This document shows, one piece after another, positions 7,599 to 16,009 of a stretch of DNA of 64,000 nt. The stretch's first letter is position 1, and each line of letters begins with the position of its first letter. The notes beneath the pieces were generated by a model. It saw nothing but the letters and a program-made list of their open reading frames with translations, searched no databases and was not told the origin of the DNA. The translations under genes were made by a program, and so were the position numbers. Origin of the DNA: Pontibacter akesuensis (GTDB lineage Bacteria; Bacteroidota; Bacteroidia; Cytophagales; Hymenobacteraceae); contig NZ_CP014766.1 of the NCBI RefSeq assembly GCF_001611675.1, forward strand, positions 992,001-1,056,000, in the 5' to 3' direction.

Positions 7599-8954
7599 TT
7601 AGTCTGCTTTGTTGAATTGTATGGTTGAGTTGAAAACGAAGTCGCTCTGGTCGCGGTAAAGCGCCTGCACGCCATCTACTATTTTATCTAACTGGTAAGT
7701 TTTTTTCGGCTCGGCTGCCGGGTTGTTGTCGTTGTCGGTGGCCCACTTGTCTATCCAGGTCGGGTACACTTGCGGCAGTTGTACCGATATGGTGCCGGAA
7801 CTGGCAGTAAGCTGCGGCACCCGCACCCGCACAAAGTGGCTATACTTGGCCAGATCAGGTGTGGCTTTTATACTTTCATCCGCCGCTGTAACCGAGGCTA
7901 TACTTGCCCGGCTGCCGGTAGCGGCGACTTTAAGGTTCTTTTTCAGGTACTCCACCTGCTGCATCGACATCGGCAAGTTGCTTAAATCAAGTCCTATCGT
8001 GAACTCCACCGGCTCCTCTTTCTCTGGTTGCAGATTCACCAAGGTACACGGATCTGCGTTGCGGCTACTGCAGTACACCACACCGGCAGGGCTAAAGGCT
8101 CTTTCTTTCAGTAAAGCCGAGTAAGGCACCGCTTCGTACTCAAAACCGAAGTAGGCCTGCTGTGGCGGCAGGTTGCGCAGCACGCGGTTTGTTACCACCT
8201 GCACTTCCTGCTGCGGCCCGATCACCCAGATGTAGTATGGAATCTCTTCGCCGTTCAGCGTGCGTCGTACTTCAGGCTTTTTCACGGCTGGGTGGTACGT
8301 ACCGAAGAACTCGGAGGTATTGGCAAGTATGGCGATGGCTAAGCCTTGATGCTCTGCTTCGCGGAGGCTGCTCCGGATATCGGCATCGAGTGAAATGAAC
8401 TGCCCCTGATCGCTGGGGCCATGTATAAAATCGGAAACGATCACACTTACCGCGTTCTGATCAATGGAATTCTGCAAGGCCGCCTTTAGCATGGCTGGCA
8501 GCGGCGTGCCCCGCACATCATCCTTAATGCCACTCACAATGTAGCTTTTCATGGTGTTGTACGATACACTGTCCAGCACCGGGCGGCTCTGTGCATCTTC
8601 CTTAGCCAGGTAAAAGCCTTTGTTGGCTACATAACGCCCATCCTGTACTTCGGAGAGCAGCTTGAGCAGGTTGTTCTGAAAAGCTGTCGCCTCTTTTCCG
8701 GCCGCCGCGGTGGGCATAAAGCCTTTCATGCCGTTCGATATTTCCAGGTATACATTCACGTCCACCTTTTCGGGAGCCGCCGTGTTGGCTGTTGCTGCCG
8801 GGGCTTTGCCAGCGGGCTTTTCGTTCTGTTCCGATGTAGCTGTAACAGGGTCAGATTCCTCGTTGTCGCTTTGCTTTGTGAAGCAGCCGGACAGGATAAG
8901 GGCCATGCAAAGCAGCAGCGCGTGTAAGCTACTCACAGACTTAGTTAAGGGCAT
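7599..8954 (-). CDS. Lipoprotein with degenerate von Willebrand factor A-like domain
   Basis: 451 residues. The signal peptide ends in a lipobox (ALILSGC, Cys about 23), then a T/A/E-rich linker to about residue 62. The domain opens VNVYLEISNGMKGF, which lines up with the vWA MIDAS signature DxSxSMxG but with Asp to Glu and the second Ser replaced by Gly, so metal binding may be altered. A second vWA-like strand VSVIVSDFIHG follows at about 165. The C-terminal third is beta-rich. It is the first gene of the minus-strand operon. In Bacteroidota the protein would be anchored in the inner or outer membrane facing the periplasm, where a vWA domain commonly mediates protein contacts. A sensing or scaffold role is inference. 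Confidence 0.8.
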   Translation of the reverse strand: MPLTKSVSSLHALLLCMALILSGCFTKQSDNEESDPVTATSEQNEKPAGKAPAATANTAAPEKVDVNVYLEISNGMKGFMPTAAAGKEATAFQNNLLKLLSEVQDGRYVANKGFYLAKEDAQSRPVLDSVSYNTMKSYIVSGIKDDVRGTPLPAMLKAALQNSIDQNAVSVIVSDFIHGPSDQGQFISLDADIRSSLREAEHQGLAIAILANTSEFFGTYHPAVKKPEVRRTLNGEEIPYYIWVIGPQQEVQVVTNRVLRNLPPQQAYFGFEYEAVPYSALLKERAFSPAGVVYCSSRNADPCTLVNLQPEKEEPVEFTIGLDLSNLPMSMQQVEYLKKNLKVAATGSRASIASVTAADESIKATPDLAKYSHFVRVRVPQLTASSGTISVQLPQVYPTWIDKWATDNDNNPAAEPKKTYQLDKIVDGVQALYRDQSDFVFNSTIQFNKAD

Positions 8955-9243
8955 GTATGATAGATTTTAGCTGATTCGCAATTACTAAGATAACAAGTAT
9001 AAGGTTGCTTGGGAATGTATACAGATTCTACTCTGGAACAACCGCTTTGCTAATATAGTATGTTAACGTTATATACAACGGGTAAGATGCAACTACTATT
9101 ATAAACTCTGGGAATCAGGCAAACAAGAATACCCCGCCAGCACCCGGACAGAAGGAAATTTAAGTATGGAGAATGTTGATTAACAGCATCAGTTGCATTA
9201 TACCTATATTCTAAGCTAAAACAACGACAGAAGGGCAGCAAAA

Positions 9244-9271
9244 GGGCCTGCAAATATAAATTTGCAGGCCC
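9244..9271 (-). terminator. Hairpin terminator after the glycosidase gene
   Basis: Perfect 12-bp stem (9244-9255 with 9260-9271) around a 4-base loop. On the minus strand it is followed by TTTT; on the plus strand by TTTTT, so it may act both ways. It ends the 9368-11959 gene and insulates the operon starting at 8954. The rest of the 8955-9367 gap shows no gene, only an AAGTATA copy near 8995. The stem sequence matches the hairpin at 12331-12360. Confidence 0.8.
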
Positions 9272-9367
9272 TTTTTCATTTTACACTTTGCTGAATTCCG
9301 TCACCCGCTTAGGCTTTTCTTCATGAGCAAAGGCCATCCAGGTTAAAAACCTTATAGACATCCATAC

Positions 9368-11959
9368 TTACTTACCTGATTTCTCCAGCCGAACCGACTC
9401 TACCTCGAAAGAGAAGGGCTGGCTCTTCTCTGCCGGAGACAAGCCCGCTCCTATTGTAATCTCCAGCTTCTCTGCCTGCTCCAGCTTAAAGGGCTCCACC
9501 TTGCCAGGCTTAAACCAGAAGGGATGGAAGCCCGGGTATGGCCTTGGCAGCAGCATAAACGACGAAGGCTTCAGGCTGTTTAGCGGAATTTCTATTTCCC
9601 GCATCATATTATCCAGCGTCACCTGGGCAGCGTAGCCCGAGGCATCGTCTGTAATTAACGTCAGTTTTGCCTGTACAGGCTTGGTATTAGTGGTGCGGGC
9701 CCTGATGATGATTTTGTCAAATGAAGCTAATTCTGATTGGCGGCCTTCTAATTTATCAGCGAAATAAAACTGCCAGCCCATCACATCCTCGCCTGTCAGC
9801 TCTTTTGCCGCTAATCGGAAGATTAACTGGCCCGGCTTCTCTCCTGTCAGGAACTGCCTTTCTTCGGGCTTCCAGAGGCTCGGGTACACCATAATGTCCT
9901 GGTCCTGCGTCGCGTTAAAAAGCTCCAGCGCGCCATTTGAGGCGGCCACATAGGTTTGCCATGTATTGTCAGCCACATAGTCCCAGGCCCACGGGTCTCC
10001 CGGATGGCCGCCCGGAAAGGTCACATACTTCCCATCCTGGGTCTGCACCATAATGCGGTACTTGATCAGGCCGGGCGTTACCAGATCGGCAGGCAGCGTA
10101 GCCTCGTATTTATAGGGCGCCACCTGCTGCATCGGCACCGTTTTCCACACGCCGGATAAATTGTTCGCTGCTATACTTACCCTGGCTCCCGCCGCTATGC
10201 CAACCAGTGTCGCCTGGAGGGTAAAAGGCTGCCCGGCAGTTACCTCCTCGAAAGGGAAATGCGATACCTGTACCTCCTTCGTCAGCGGCTTCGGCGCCAC
10301 AAACTCGTTTAAGCCAATGTTGTTTGGTGTCGTTAGTTTTCCCTTATGCATACGCTTGCCTTTCCTGGTTAGCAGGTAAGTGCCCGGCGTGATGCGGAAG
10401 CTTCCTGCGCTGGCATTGGCGGTGCGGGCGTTTCCTTCGTTCAGACCCTGAACGCTAAATTCTCCGCCCAGGTCCGCCAGATCGATTTCCATGGGATGCT
10501 CCTGCCACTCAATGCGGGTGACGATCTTTTGCGGAGAGGCTTTGGCAAAGTGATCGCGCACCTGGATCGCATCTGGCATCACCTCCAGGCGCCATATTCC
10601 ATTTTCCAGTTTATCCATAAAGTATGCTCCCGTACCTTTATACTCTACCACGGGCGAACTGCCAACGCCGGCAATATGCACGAGCTTTGAAGGATTGGCC
10701 GGCCTGGTGCTGGTAGAACTGGTGTAGTAGAACTTCTGCGCCGCATTCATCTCGCTCAGGCTTTGCCCATAGCTTACCCGGAACACATCAAAAACCGAAT
10801 CTAAAGGATAGGTGCCGTAGTCCTTGCCGCGCGGCAACCGCTGAAACGCCTCTGAGGCAATCATCAGGCTGATGGCTTTGGCGGGGGTATAGGCCAGGTT
10901 CAGGTAGTGCGTCTGGTATTCGGTGTTGCCGTAGGCTGTTGCCAGCGGATCGTAAGCGAACTGGGTTGCCCACTGAAACCCCGCCTGCCGAAAGCTCCGG
11001 GCCATGGCTGGGTACATAATCGGATGCAAAATATCGCCGGCATCAAACTCATATACCATGCGGGCCTTGCCGGCGTAGGCCGGAATCGTATCGAAGGGAA
11101 TGCGGTACTCGTCTACGTGCGGCAGGTAGTTTCCTTGGAGGGTGCGGTTAGCAACCAAACCGGTGGGGTACCACTGGAAGCTTACCCCATCAATATTCGC
11201 TTTTGCCACCGCATCGGCATAAGTGGGCGATTCGCTGATGTTGTAAAAGATGGGCTTCGTCCAGCCGGTGCCGCGCACTGCTGCCACCATCCGGTTTACG
11301 TACTCAGTTGCCCGCGCTTTTGGCCCGGTATGCTTTGGTTCGTTATTTATCTCTGCGGCTATAATGTCCGGGTCATCCTGGTAGGTTTGCTTTGTGTAAG
11401 GGTTTTTATGCTGAAAGAACTGCTGCAGGTAGCGCTCCTGGGCCAGAAAGGCTTTTTCTTCCGTCACGGCCTGCTGCTTGGTATAAATGCTCGAGAAACC
11501 GGCTGTTTTCACGTCTGGCTCTGGGTAGCCGGAGCCCCAGTAGGCAATGGGTGTCACCAGAATTTTGATGTTGCGCTCTTTTAGTTTGGCAACCAGATAG
11601 TCGAACAGGCGCAGGTGCTCGTTCTCCAGCAGGTTGCCCTCCGAATCAGTAATCTCCGTGTCCCACACGTGCACCCGAAAGGCGTTGATGCCCATGCGGG
11701 CGAAGTGGTATACATCGGCCTCTATGGCTTTCTCCAGGTCCACGTTCAGGGCCTTATGGGAGCGGTAGCCGTAGGCGAACGGTACGGTGTAGTTCACCCC
11801 AAAAAAGGCGGCCTCTTTATTATTTTTTTTCCACCGCATCACGCCCTGCTTGTCTACATACACCGCCTCCGGAGTTTGGCTGAAAGCAGCGGGACAGCTT
11901 AAATACAAGACAAATCCGATAAACAGGGTCTGAAGGGTAGTTTTCAGAAAATTACTCAT
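9368..11959 (-). CDS. Secreted GH5-like glycoside hydrolase with C-terminal accessory domains
   Basis: 863 residues from the ATG at 11959, chosen because it gives a clean signal peptide (MSNFLKTTLQTLF...FSQ); an in-frame start at 11995 adds 12 residues. Residues about 40-400 form a TIM-barrel glycosidase: GINAFRVHVWD, the acid/base motif AAEINNEP (about 202-209) and a candidate nucleophile in VYEFDAGD (about 303). Such enzymes cleave beta-glycosidic bonds in polysaccharides such as mannan or glucan. The second half holds beta-sandwich-like modules, the last resembling a carbohydrate-binding jelly roll. It is monocistronic, bracketed by hairpins on both sides. No SusC/SusD pair is nearby. Exact substrate unknown. 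Confidence 0.8.
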   Translation of the reverse strand: MSNFLKTTLQTLFIGFVLYLSCPAAFSQTPEAVYVDKQGVMRWKKNNKEAAFFGVNYTVPFAYGYRSHKALNVDLEKAIEADVYHFARMGINAFRVHVWDTEITDSEGNLLENEHLRLFDYLVAKLKERNIKILVTPIAYWGSGYPEPDVKTAGFSSIYTKQQAVTEEKAFLAQERYLQQFFQHKNPYTKQTYQDDPDIIAAEINNEPKHTGPKARATEYVNRMVAAVRGTGWTKPIFYNISESPTYADAVAKANIDGVSFQWYPTGLVANRTLQGNYLPHVDEYRIPFDTIPAYAGKARMVYEFDAGDILHPIMYPAMARSFRQAGFQWATQFAYDPLATAYGNTEYQTHYLNLAYTPAKAISLMIASEAFQRLPRGKDYGTYPLDSVFDVFRVSYGQSLSEMNAAQKFYYTSSTSTRPANPSKLVHIAGVGSSPVVEYKGTGAYFMDKLENGIWRLEVMPDAIQVRDHFAKASPQKIVTRIEWQEHPMEIDLADLGGEFSVQGLNEGNARTANASAGSFRITPGTYLLTRKGKRMHKGKLTTPNNIGLNEFVAPKPLTKEVQVSHFPFEEVTAGQPFTLQATLVGIAAGARVSIAANNLSGVWKTVPMQQVAPYKYEATLPADLVTPGLIKYRIMVQTQDGKYVTFPGGHPGDPWAWDYVADNTWQTYVAASNGALELFNATQDQDIMVYPSLWKPEERQFLTGEKPGQLIFRLAAKELTGEDVMGWQFYFADKLEGRQSELASFDKIIIRARTTNTKPVQAKLTLITDDASGYAAQVTLDNMMREIEIPLNSLKPSSFMLLPRPYPGFHPFWFKPGKVEPFKLEQAEKLEITIGAGLSPAEKSQPFSFEVESVRLEKSGK

Positions 11960-12330
11960 GTATGGTTTGATGTAAATGACTGTGGTACTTAACAATTGTT
12001 TTGAGCAAACGCTCGAATTTAGAACCTGATTTTGACGTACGGCAGAAAACTACTGCCAACTTTTGCTGACAGACCAGTGTGTAGGCAGCACCGTGGGAGC
12101 TGTCACTAGTATAAATTTTCCTGCCTGATCTAATGGTGATAGCGCTTGCCTTGCAGATTTATCCCTCAAAAGAAGATTAAACAGCGATTTTATAGATAGG
12201 AGGCGAAGTTAGCAGTTGCACTATACTTATGGAGAAGACCTGTTGATGCACAGGCTAATCTGTCTGAGTTCAAAAGGGGACGCTATCACCAACATGACGC
12301 TCATACTCAAGCAGCTGCCTGAAAAGCAAA

Positions 12331-12360
12331 AAAGCCTGCAAATTTTCATTTGCAGGCTTT
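12331..12360 (-). terminator. Terminator of the tRNA-Ser gene
   Basis: Perfect 13-bp stem (12331-12343 with 12348-12360, loop TTTC) followed on the minus strand by a run of T (complement of 12328-12333). It lies 25 bp after the 3' end of tRNA-Ser. The surrounding gap 11960-12385 holds no convincing gene. Confidence 0.85.
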
Positions 12361-12385
12361 CGGTATTAGGTGGTATTTCTACCAG

Positions 12386-12470
12386 CAGAGAGTGAGGGAT
12401 TCGAACCCCCGGACCTGTTACAGTCAACGGTTTTCAAGACCGCCGCGTTCGACCACTCCGCCAACTCTCT
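12386..12470 (-). tRNA. tRNA-Ser (anticodon TGA)
   Basis: On the minus strand the acceptor AGAGAGT (from 12470) pairs perfectly with ACTCTCT before discriminator G at 12386. The D arm follows the usual GGCGGAGTGG pattern. The anticodon loop CTTGAAAAC gives TGA. There is a long variable arm, as expected for serine, and a T arm with GGTTCGAATCC. The 3' CCA is not encoded. Decodes UCA and probably other UCN codons. Confidence 0.97.
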
Positions 12471-12585
12471 TTGTTAATCGTGTACAAAAGTAGGTGCTTG
12501 AGTTTATTTTACCAAACGATACGAGAAAATTTTTACCAGGTGTCGCGCCCACAGTATACAAATCCTTGAGTGTCAAACGCAAATT

Positions 12586-14433
12586 TTACTCCTGCAGCTG
12601 TACATAAATGCTAGCTTCTATACTTTGAACACGGTAGTTACCCTCTTTTGTCTCTTCTACACCATTCAACTCATCCAGTGCCAGCTTTACCTTCACTTGC
12701 TTTCCTTCCACCGTAAGCGTCATGTCTGCCGGACTAACCAGCTCATGCTGTTTCTTCTGCAGTTTCTTAATAAGTGGCAAAAGGTCCAGTGTCAGCGTCT
12801 CCTGCTCAAACTTAAAGTATAGCACCGAGCCCTCCTTTTCCAGTGACACAATCATCGGCACGGCTCCCAGTTGGAATTCCCGCTGCTCCTCGTGTCTCTC
12901 AAAAGTCCGGTAACTGTATTGCACCGCATAGGCATAGCCCCTGATATCCTGCACCGCATTTCCAGAACCGGAATGCTGCGTGCTGAAATAAAAGTGCTGC
13001 CTGCCCATATCCCTTTGTCCGGAATTATATTCCAGCCCCATCAGGTCCAGCACTTTGTCGCGGGTGGCGAAGCTTTTCTGCCAGCGGTTGCCGAGCGAGT
13101 CGGTGGCGGCGGCGAGGCTGTCTTCCAGATCAATCGCAAACCAAGGCTGCAGCGCCTCAAAACCGTGTGTACGGGCCAAGTAGTCGGTGATGGAACTAAC
13201 CTCCTCCTCTACCTCCCCGCTTACCGGCGGGTGCTGCCGCTGTATCTGCCCGTTTACCAATACCTTACTTTCCTGCAGCAGCTTCTCCAGCCGGTTTACC
13301 TGGCTCCACTCCGACACCTGAAACGCACTAAAAGGTCCGAAGGCAGCCAGCAGTGCGACAACGCTCAGGGTGATGGGAATAAACTTGATGTTCTTCTGGC
13401 GGCTGAACAGGAAGTATAGCGCGGTGATGAACAGCCAAAGCGCCAGCGCCATCACCACGTACCGCTCCTCGGTTACGCCATACTCCGACACGCGCCGCCA
13501 GATGGCCAGCGCCAGCAGGATGATGAGCGGAAAAAGGGCACGGTAGAACCACCGGGAAAAGGTGCGCATCCAGGTGTTGCCTTCCTCAAACCGGATCGGG
13601 TGAATGAGCAGCAGCGACAGAATACCCGCAATGGAAAAGCACAGCACCAGCACCGACACCCAGCCCTCGGGCCACGCCCACTGCGCGATGATCTTGCCGA
13701 AGTACGCATAAAGGATGAGCAGGTACAGCGTAACCAGCGGCAGCAGCACAAACTGGGTAAATACCTTCAGGCCCTTCGGGTACAGGTGCGTATGCTCCAG
13801 CTCCTGCACATCGGTCGGCACGCCCGCGAGGAAGAACCAGGTATTGAACACGCCCACCATAAAGAGCCACAGCTGGCCGTAAAACGCACCGTCTATGTCT
13901 ACCGAAAACAGCTCCTCCATAGCCAGCACCGCAATTACCAGGCCTATAAACAGCACCCCGGAATAGAGCGCCGACGTTAAGATGCGCAGGAACAGTGCTT
14001 TGTTGAACTGCCAGAACGCGTTCTCGTCGCGGCGGTTCAGGAACATGGCATAGGAGGCGGCCAGGTGCAAGGCCAGTGCCAGCATCAGGAAGCGCAGCCA
14101 GTGCCGCTGCTCCAATTCCAACGGCAACAGCCAGAAGTATAAGACCAGCAGCACCAGCCCTGCCAGCCACAGCGAAGCCTGCCAATGCAGCCTTAGTTTA
14201 TACTTGCTAACCAGTAATTCCAGCGTGAAGAACAGGATAAGGCCCAGCGCGCACACCAGCATAAACTTCTCCAGGTACAGATGCTCCTGCCGCTGGTCGT
14301 AGGAAAGCTCTGAGTTAAATATGGCTGCCGCCGTGCCAGCAAAGGCAGAGAGCAGCACCAACGGGTAAGCCAGGAACGTGGTAACGGCGCCGCGCCAGAG
14401 TTGCTGCAGCGATATGTTTTTGAAGATTCCCAT
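12586..14433 (-). CDS. DUF4153-family integral membrane protein
   Basis: 615 residues. About ten hydrophobic helices fill residues 15-375, including a block typical of DUF4153 (RILTSALYSGVLFIGLVIAVLAMEELF). The C-terminal 230 residues are soluble and probably extracytoplasmic, rich in Q/E and beta strands. Function of the family is unknown. It is separated from the next minus-strand gene by 90 bp containing three AAGTATA copies, a fourth lying just inside that gene's 3' end. No signal peptide beyond the first helix. Family call good, function not known. Confidence 0.8.
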   Translation of the reverse strand: MGIFKNISLQQLWRGAVTTFLAYPLVLLSAFAGTAAAIFNSELSYDQRQEHLYLEKFMLVCALGLILFFTLELLVSKYKLRLHWQASLWLAGLVLLVLYFWLLPLELEQRHWLRFLMLALALHLAASYAMFLNRRDENAFWQFNKALFLRILTSALYSGVLFIGLVIAVLAMEELFSVDIDGAFYGQLWLFMVGVFNTWFFLAGVPTDVQELEHTHLYPKGLKVFTQFVLLPLVTLYLLILYAYFGKIIAQWAWPEGWVSVLVLCFSIAGILSLLLIHPIRFEEGNTWMRTFSRWFYRALFPLIILLALAIWRRVSEYGVTEERYVVMALALWLFITALYFLFSRQKNIKFIPITLSVVALLAAFGPFSAFQVSEWSQVNRLEKLLQESKVLVNGQIQRQHPPVSGEVEEEVSSITDYLARTHGFEALQPWFAIDLEDSLAAATDSLGNRWQKSFATRDKVLDLMGLEYNSGQRDMGRQHFYFSTQHSGSGNAVQDIRGYAYAVQYSYRTFERHEEQREFQLGAVPMIVSLEKEGSVLYFKFEQETLTLDLLPLIKKLQKKQHELVSPADMTLTVEGKQVKVKLALDELNGVEETKEGNYRVQSIEASIYVQLQE

Positions 14434-14442
14434 TTACTGTTT

Positions 14443-14531
14443 TATACTTGATAGAAGGCAAAGCGGCACCTGCGGGCACTGCTTCTTCAAGGTAAGTATA
14501 AAAACGGAAGTATAGTATAGAATCTATACTT
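14443..14531. repeat. Cluster of four AAGTATA/TATACTT motifs
   Basis: Within 89 bp the motif occurs at 14443-14449 and 14525-14531 (as TATACTT) and at 14494-14500 and 14508-14514 (as AAGTATA), spanning the gap between the DUF4153 and BrkB genes and entering the 3' end of the latter. It is the densest cluster of the window-wide heptamer signal. Confidence 0.7.
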
Positions 14532-15501
14532 TGGCGACTCTGGCCATTTTACCGGAGCTGGAGGTGGGCGTGCGCACCAGGCGCTTTGTTACGGTATCAA
14601 TACTTACGTTTATCTCAAAGCCAAGTATGAGGATCATAGAAACGAAGTCGAGCCAGATCATCAGACCTATAAGGGCACCGATGGAACCGTAGAACTTGTT
14701 GTAGGTATCGAAGGCGCTGATGTAGTAGGAAAAGCCCATCGAGACGATAAAAATGAGCACTGTGGCCACCACGGCACCCGCCGAAAAGAACGGCCATTTG
14801 TCCTCAATAGCCGGCACAAAGTAATAGATCAGCGATGTGGCGAGCAGGAACAGGAAAACAATGGCCACATACTTCAGAATCACGATCAGGGTATACGTAT
14901 AGCTTTCCGTCACCACTTCGTAAAACACCAGCACATCCAGTATCCACTGTCCAAAGAAAATGGCAGCCACCGCCGTGAATAAAATCATACTTAGCACCAC
15001 AGTTAAAATGGTGGCGATGAAGCGTTTGCGAAGATAGGTGCGCTTGTAGAAGGTGTGGTACTTCTTATCGAAGGCGTCCATCAGCGACATAATGCCATTG
15101 GTGGAGAGCACCAGCGCGAAGAGAAAACCAAAGGAGAGCAACCCGCCGCGCGGCTTGTTCACAATATCCTCGATGGTGCCGTAAGCGGCCATGTACATTT
15201 CCTCAGGCATGAAGTCCGCCAGGAAGTCAAGTATGCTTTCCCCCAGATCCAAAGACAAAATACTTGGAATGTAGGGAATGAGCGTAAACAGGAAGATGAT
15301 GCTCGGGAAAATGGCCAGCGTGAAGTTAAAGGCCATGTAGGATGCCCGCTTTGTAACCGAGTCCAGGCGCAGCTCCCCTATCAGCACGTCAGCCACCTCA
15401 TACACCGACGAGTGCCCGTTGTTAAAGCGCCACCGTTTCAGGAAAACGATGAACTTGCGGTAGGCACGTCGGCGCTTCAGGTATTGCTGGTTCAGCCTCA
15501 T
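14524..15501 (-). CDS. YihY/BrkB-family inner-membrane protein
   Basis: 325 residues. Six hydrophobic segments (about 62-82, 130-150, 167-187, 205-230, 243-265, 275-297) and the family-like stretch MAFNFTLAIFPSIIFLFTLIPYIP near residue 55. The start codon overlaps the stop of the thioesterase gene by 4 bp (ATGA type), so the two are translationally coupled. The family was once labelled ribonuclease BN but is a membrane protein of uncertain function, possibly in lipid or envelope handling. Confidence 0.88.
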   Translation of the reverse strand: MRLNQQYLKRRRAYRKFIVFLKRWRFNNGHSSVYEVADVLIGELRLDSVTKRASYMAFNFTLAIFPSIIFLFTLIPYIPSILSLDLGESILDFLADFMPEEMYMAAYGTIEDIVNKPRGGLLSFGFLFALVLSTNGIMSLMDAFDKKYHTFYKRTYLRKRFIATILTVVLSMILFTAVAAIFFGQWILDVLVFYEVVTESYTYTLIVILKYVAIVFLFLLATSLIYYFVPAIEDKWPFFSAGAVVATVLIFIVSMGFSYYISAFDTYNKFYGSIGALIGLMIWLDFVSMILILGFEINVSIDTVTKRLVRTPTSSSGKMARVAKV

Positions 15502-15911
15502 TTAACGAAATACGGATCTAGCTTGTCATGGATCAGGGGCGGCACCTCGGTGGGGCGCCCGGTCTTCATATCCACAAAAACCATGATGGTCTCCCCGATG
15601 TTCAAAAGTGTTTCCTCTTCGTTGTACACCTCATACTCAAACCGGATGCGCGTGCCGTGCGGTTTGCTCTTCAGCAGCAGCCTTATGGTCAGCAGGTCGT
15701 CGTACTTGGCGGGGCGGATGAACTTGGTTTTCAGCTCCAGCACCGGCATCATCGTACCAGTAGCCTCCATCTCCTTATACTCAATGCCCAAACGGCGGAA
15801 TACCTCTGTGCGCGTCACCTCGTAGTAGGCGGCATAATTGCCGTGGTACACATAGCCCATCTGGTCGGTTTCGGCGTAACGCACGCGCACTTGCACTTCT
15901 GATTCGAACAC
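15498..15911 (-). CDS. Acyl-CoA thioesterase, 4HBT/YbgC type
   Basis: 137 residues with a GTG start at 15911. Hot-dog fold signature VRVRYAETDQMGYVYHGNY: the Asp in ETDQMG and the following HGNY match the 4-hydroxybenzoyl-CoA thioesterase/YbgC active site. Length is typical. It hydrolyses acyl-CoA thioesters in the cytoplasm; the physiological substrate is not evident. It overlaps the downstream BrkB gene by 4 bp. Confidence 0.88.
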   Translation of the reverse strand: MFESEVQVRVRYAETDQMGYVYHGNYAAYYEVTRTEVFRRLGIEYKEMEATGTMMPVLELKTKFIRPAKYDDLLTIRLLLKSKPHGTRIRFEYEVYNEEETLLNIGETIMVFVDMKTGRPTEVPPLIHDKLDPYFVK

Positions 15912-15950
15912 GGTGATGAAATTTTGATTTGGATAAGAGATGCGAATGTA

Positions 15951-15992
15951 TAAAAAAAGAGCCTGCTACGCCAGTTAAACGTCAGCAGGCTC
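15951..15992 (-). terminator. Rho-independent terminator of mltG
   Basis: Stem GAGCCTGCT (15959-15967) pairs with AGCAGGCTC (15984-15992). On the minus strand it is followed by seven T residues. It lies 18 bp past the mltG stop. Confidence 0.9.
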
Positions 15993-16009
15993 CTATGAAT
16001 ATACTTTCC

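Noticed and set aside
9050-9253. 67-codon minus-strand frame in the gap before the operon
   Set aside because: Overlaps the terminator hairpin, no recognisable features, no signal or family.
12227-12427. 66-codon frame running into the tRNA gene
   Set aside because: It overlaps tRNA-Ser and its terminator, so it cannot be a normal gene.
14443-14531. AAGTATA motif as a promoter -7 box
   Set aside because: TATACTT does not fit TAnnTTTG, and most copies are inside genes in both orientations, so a promoter role does not explain it.
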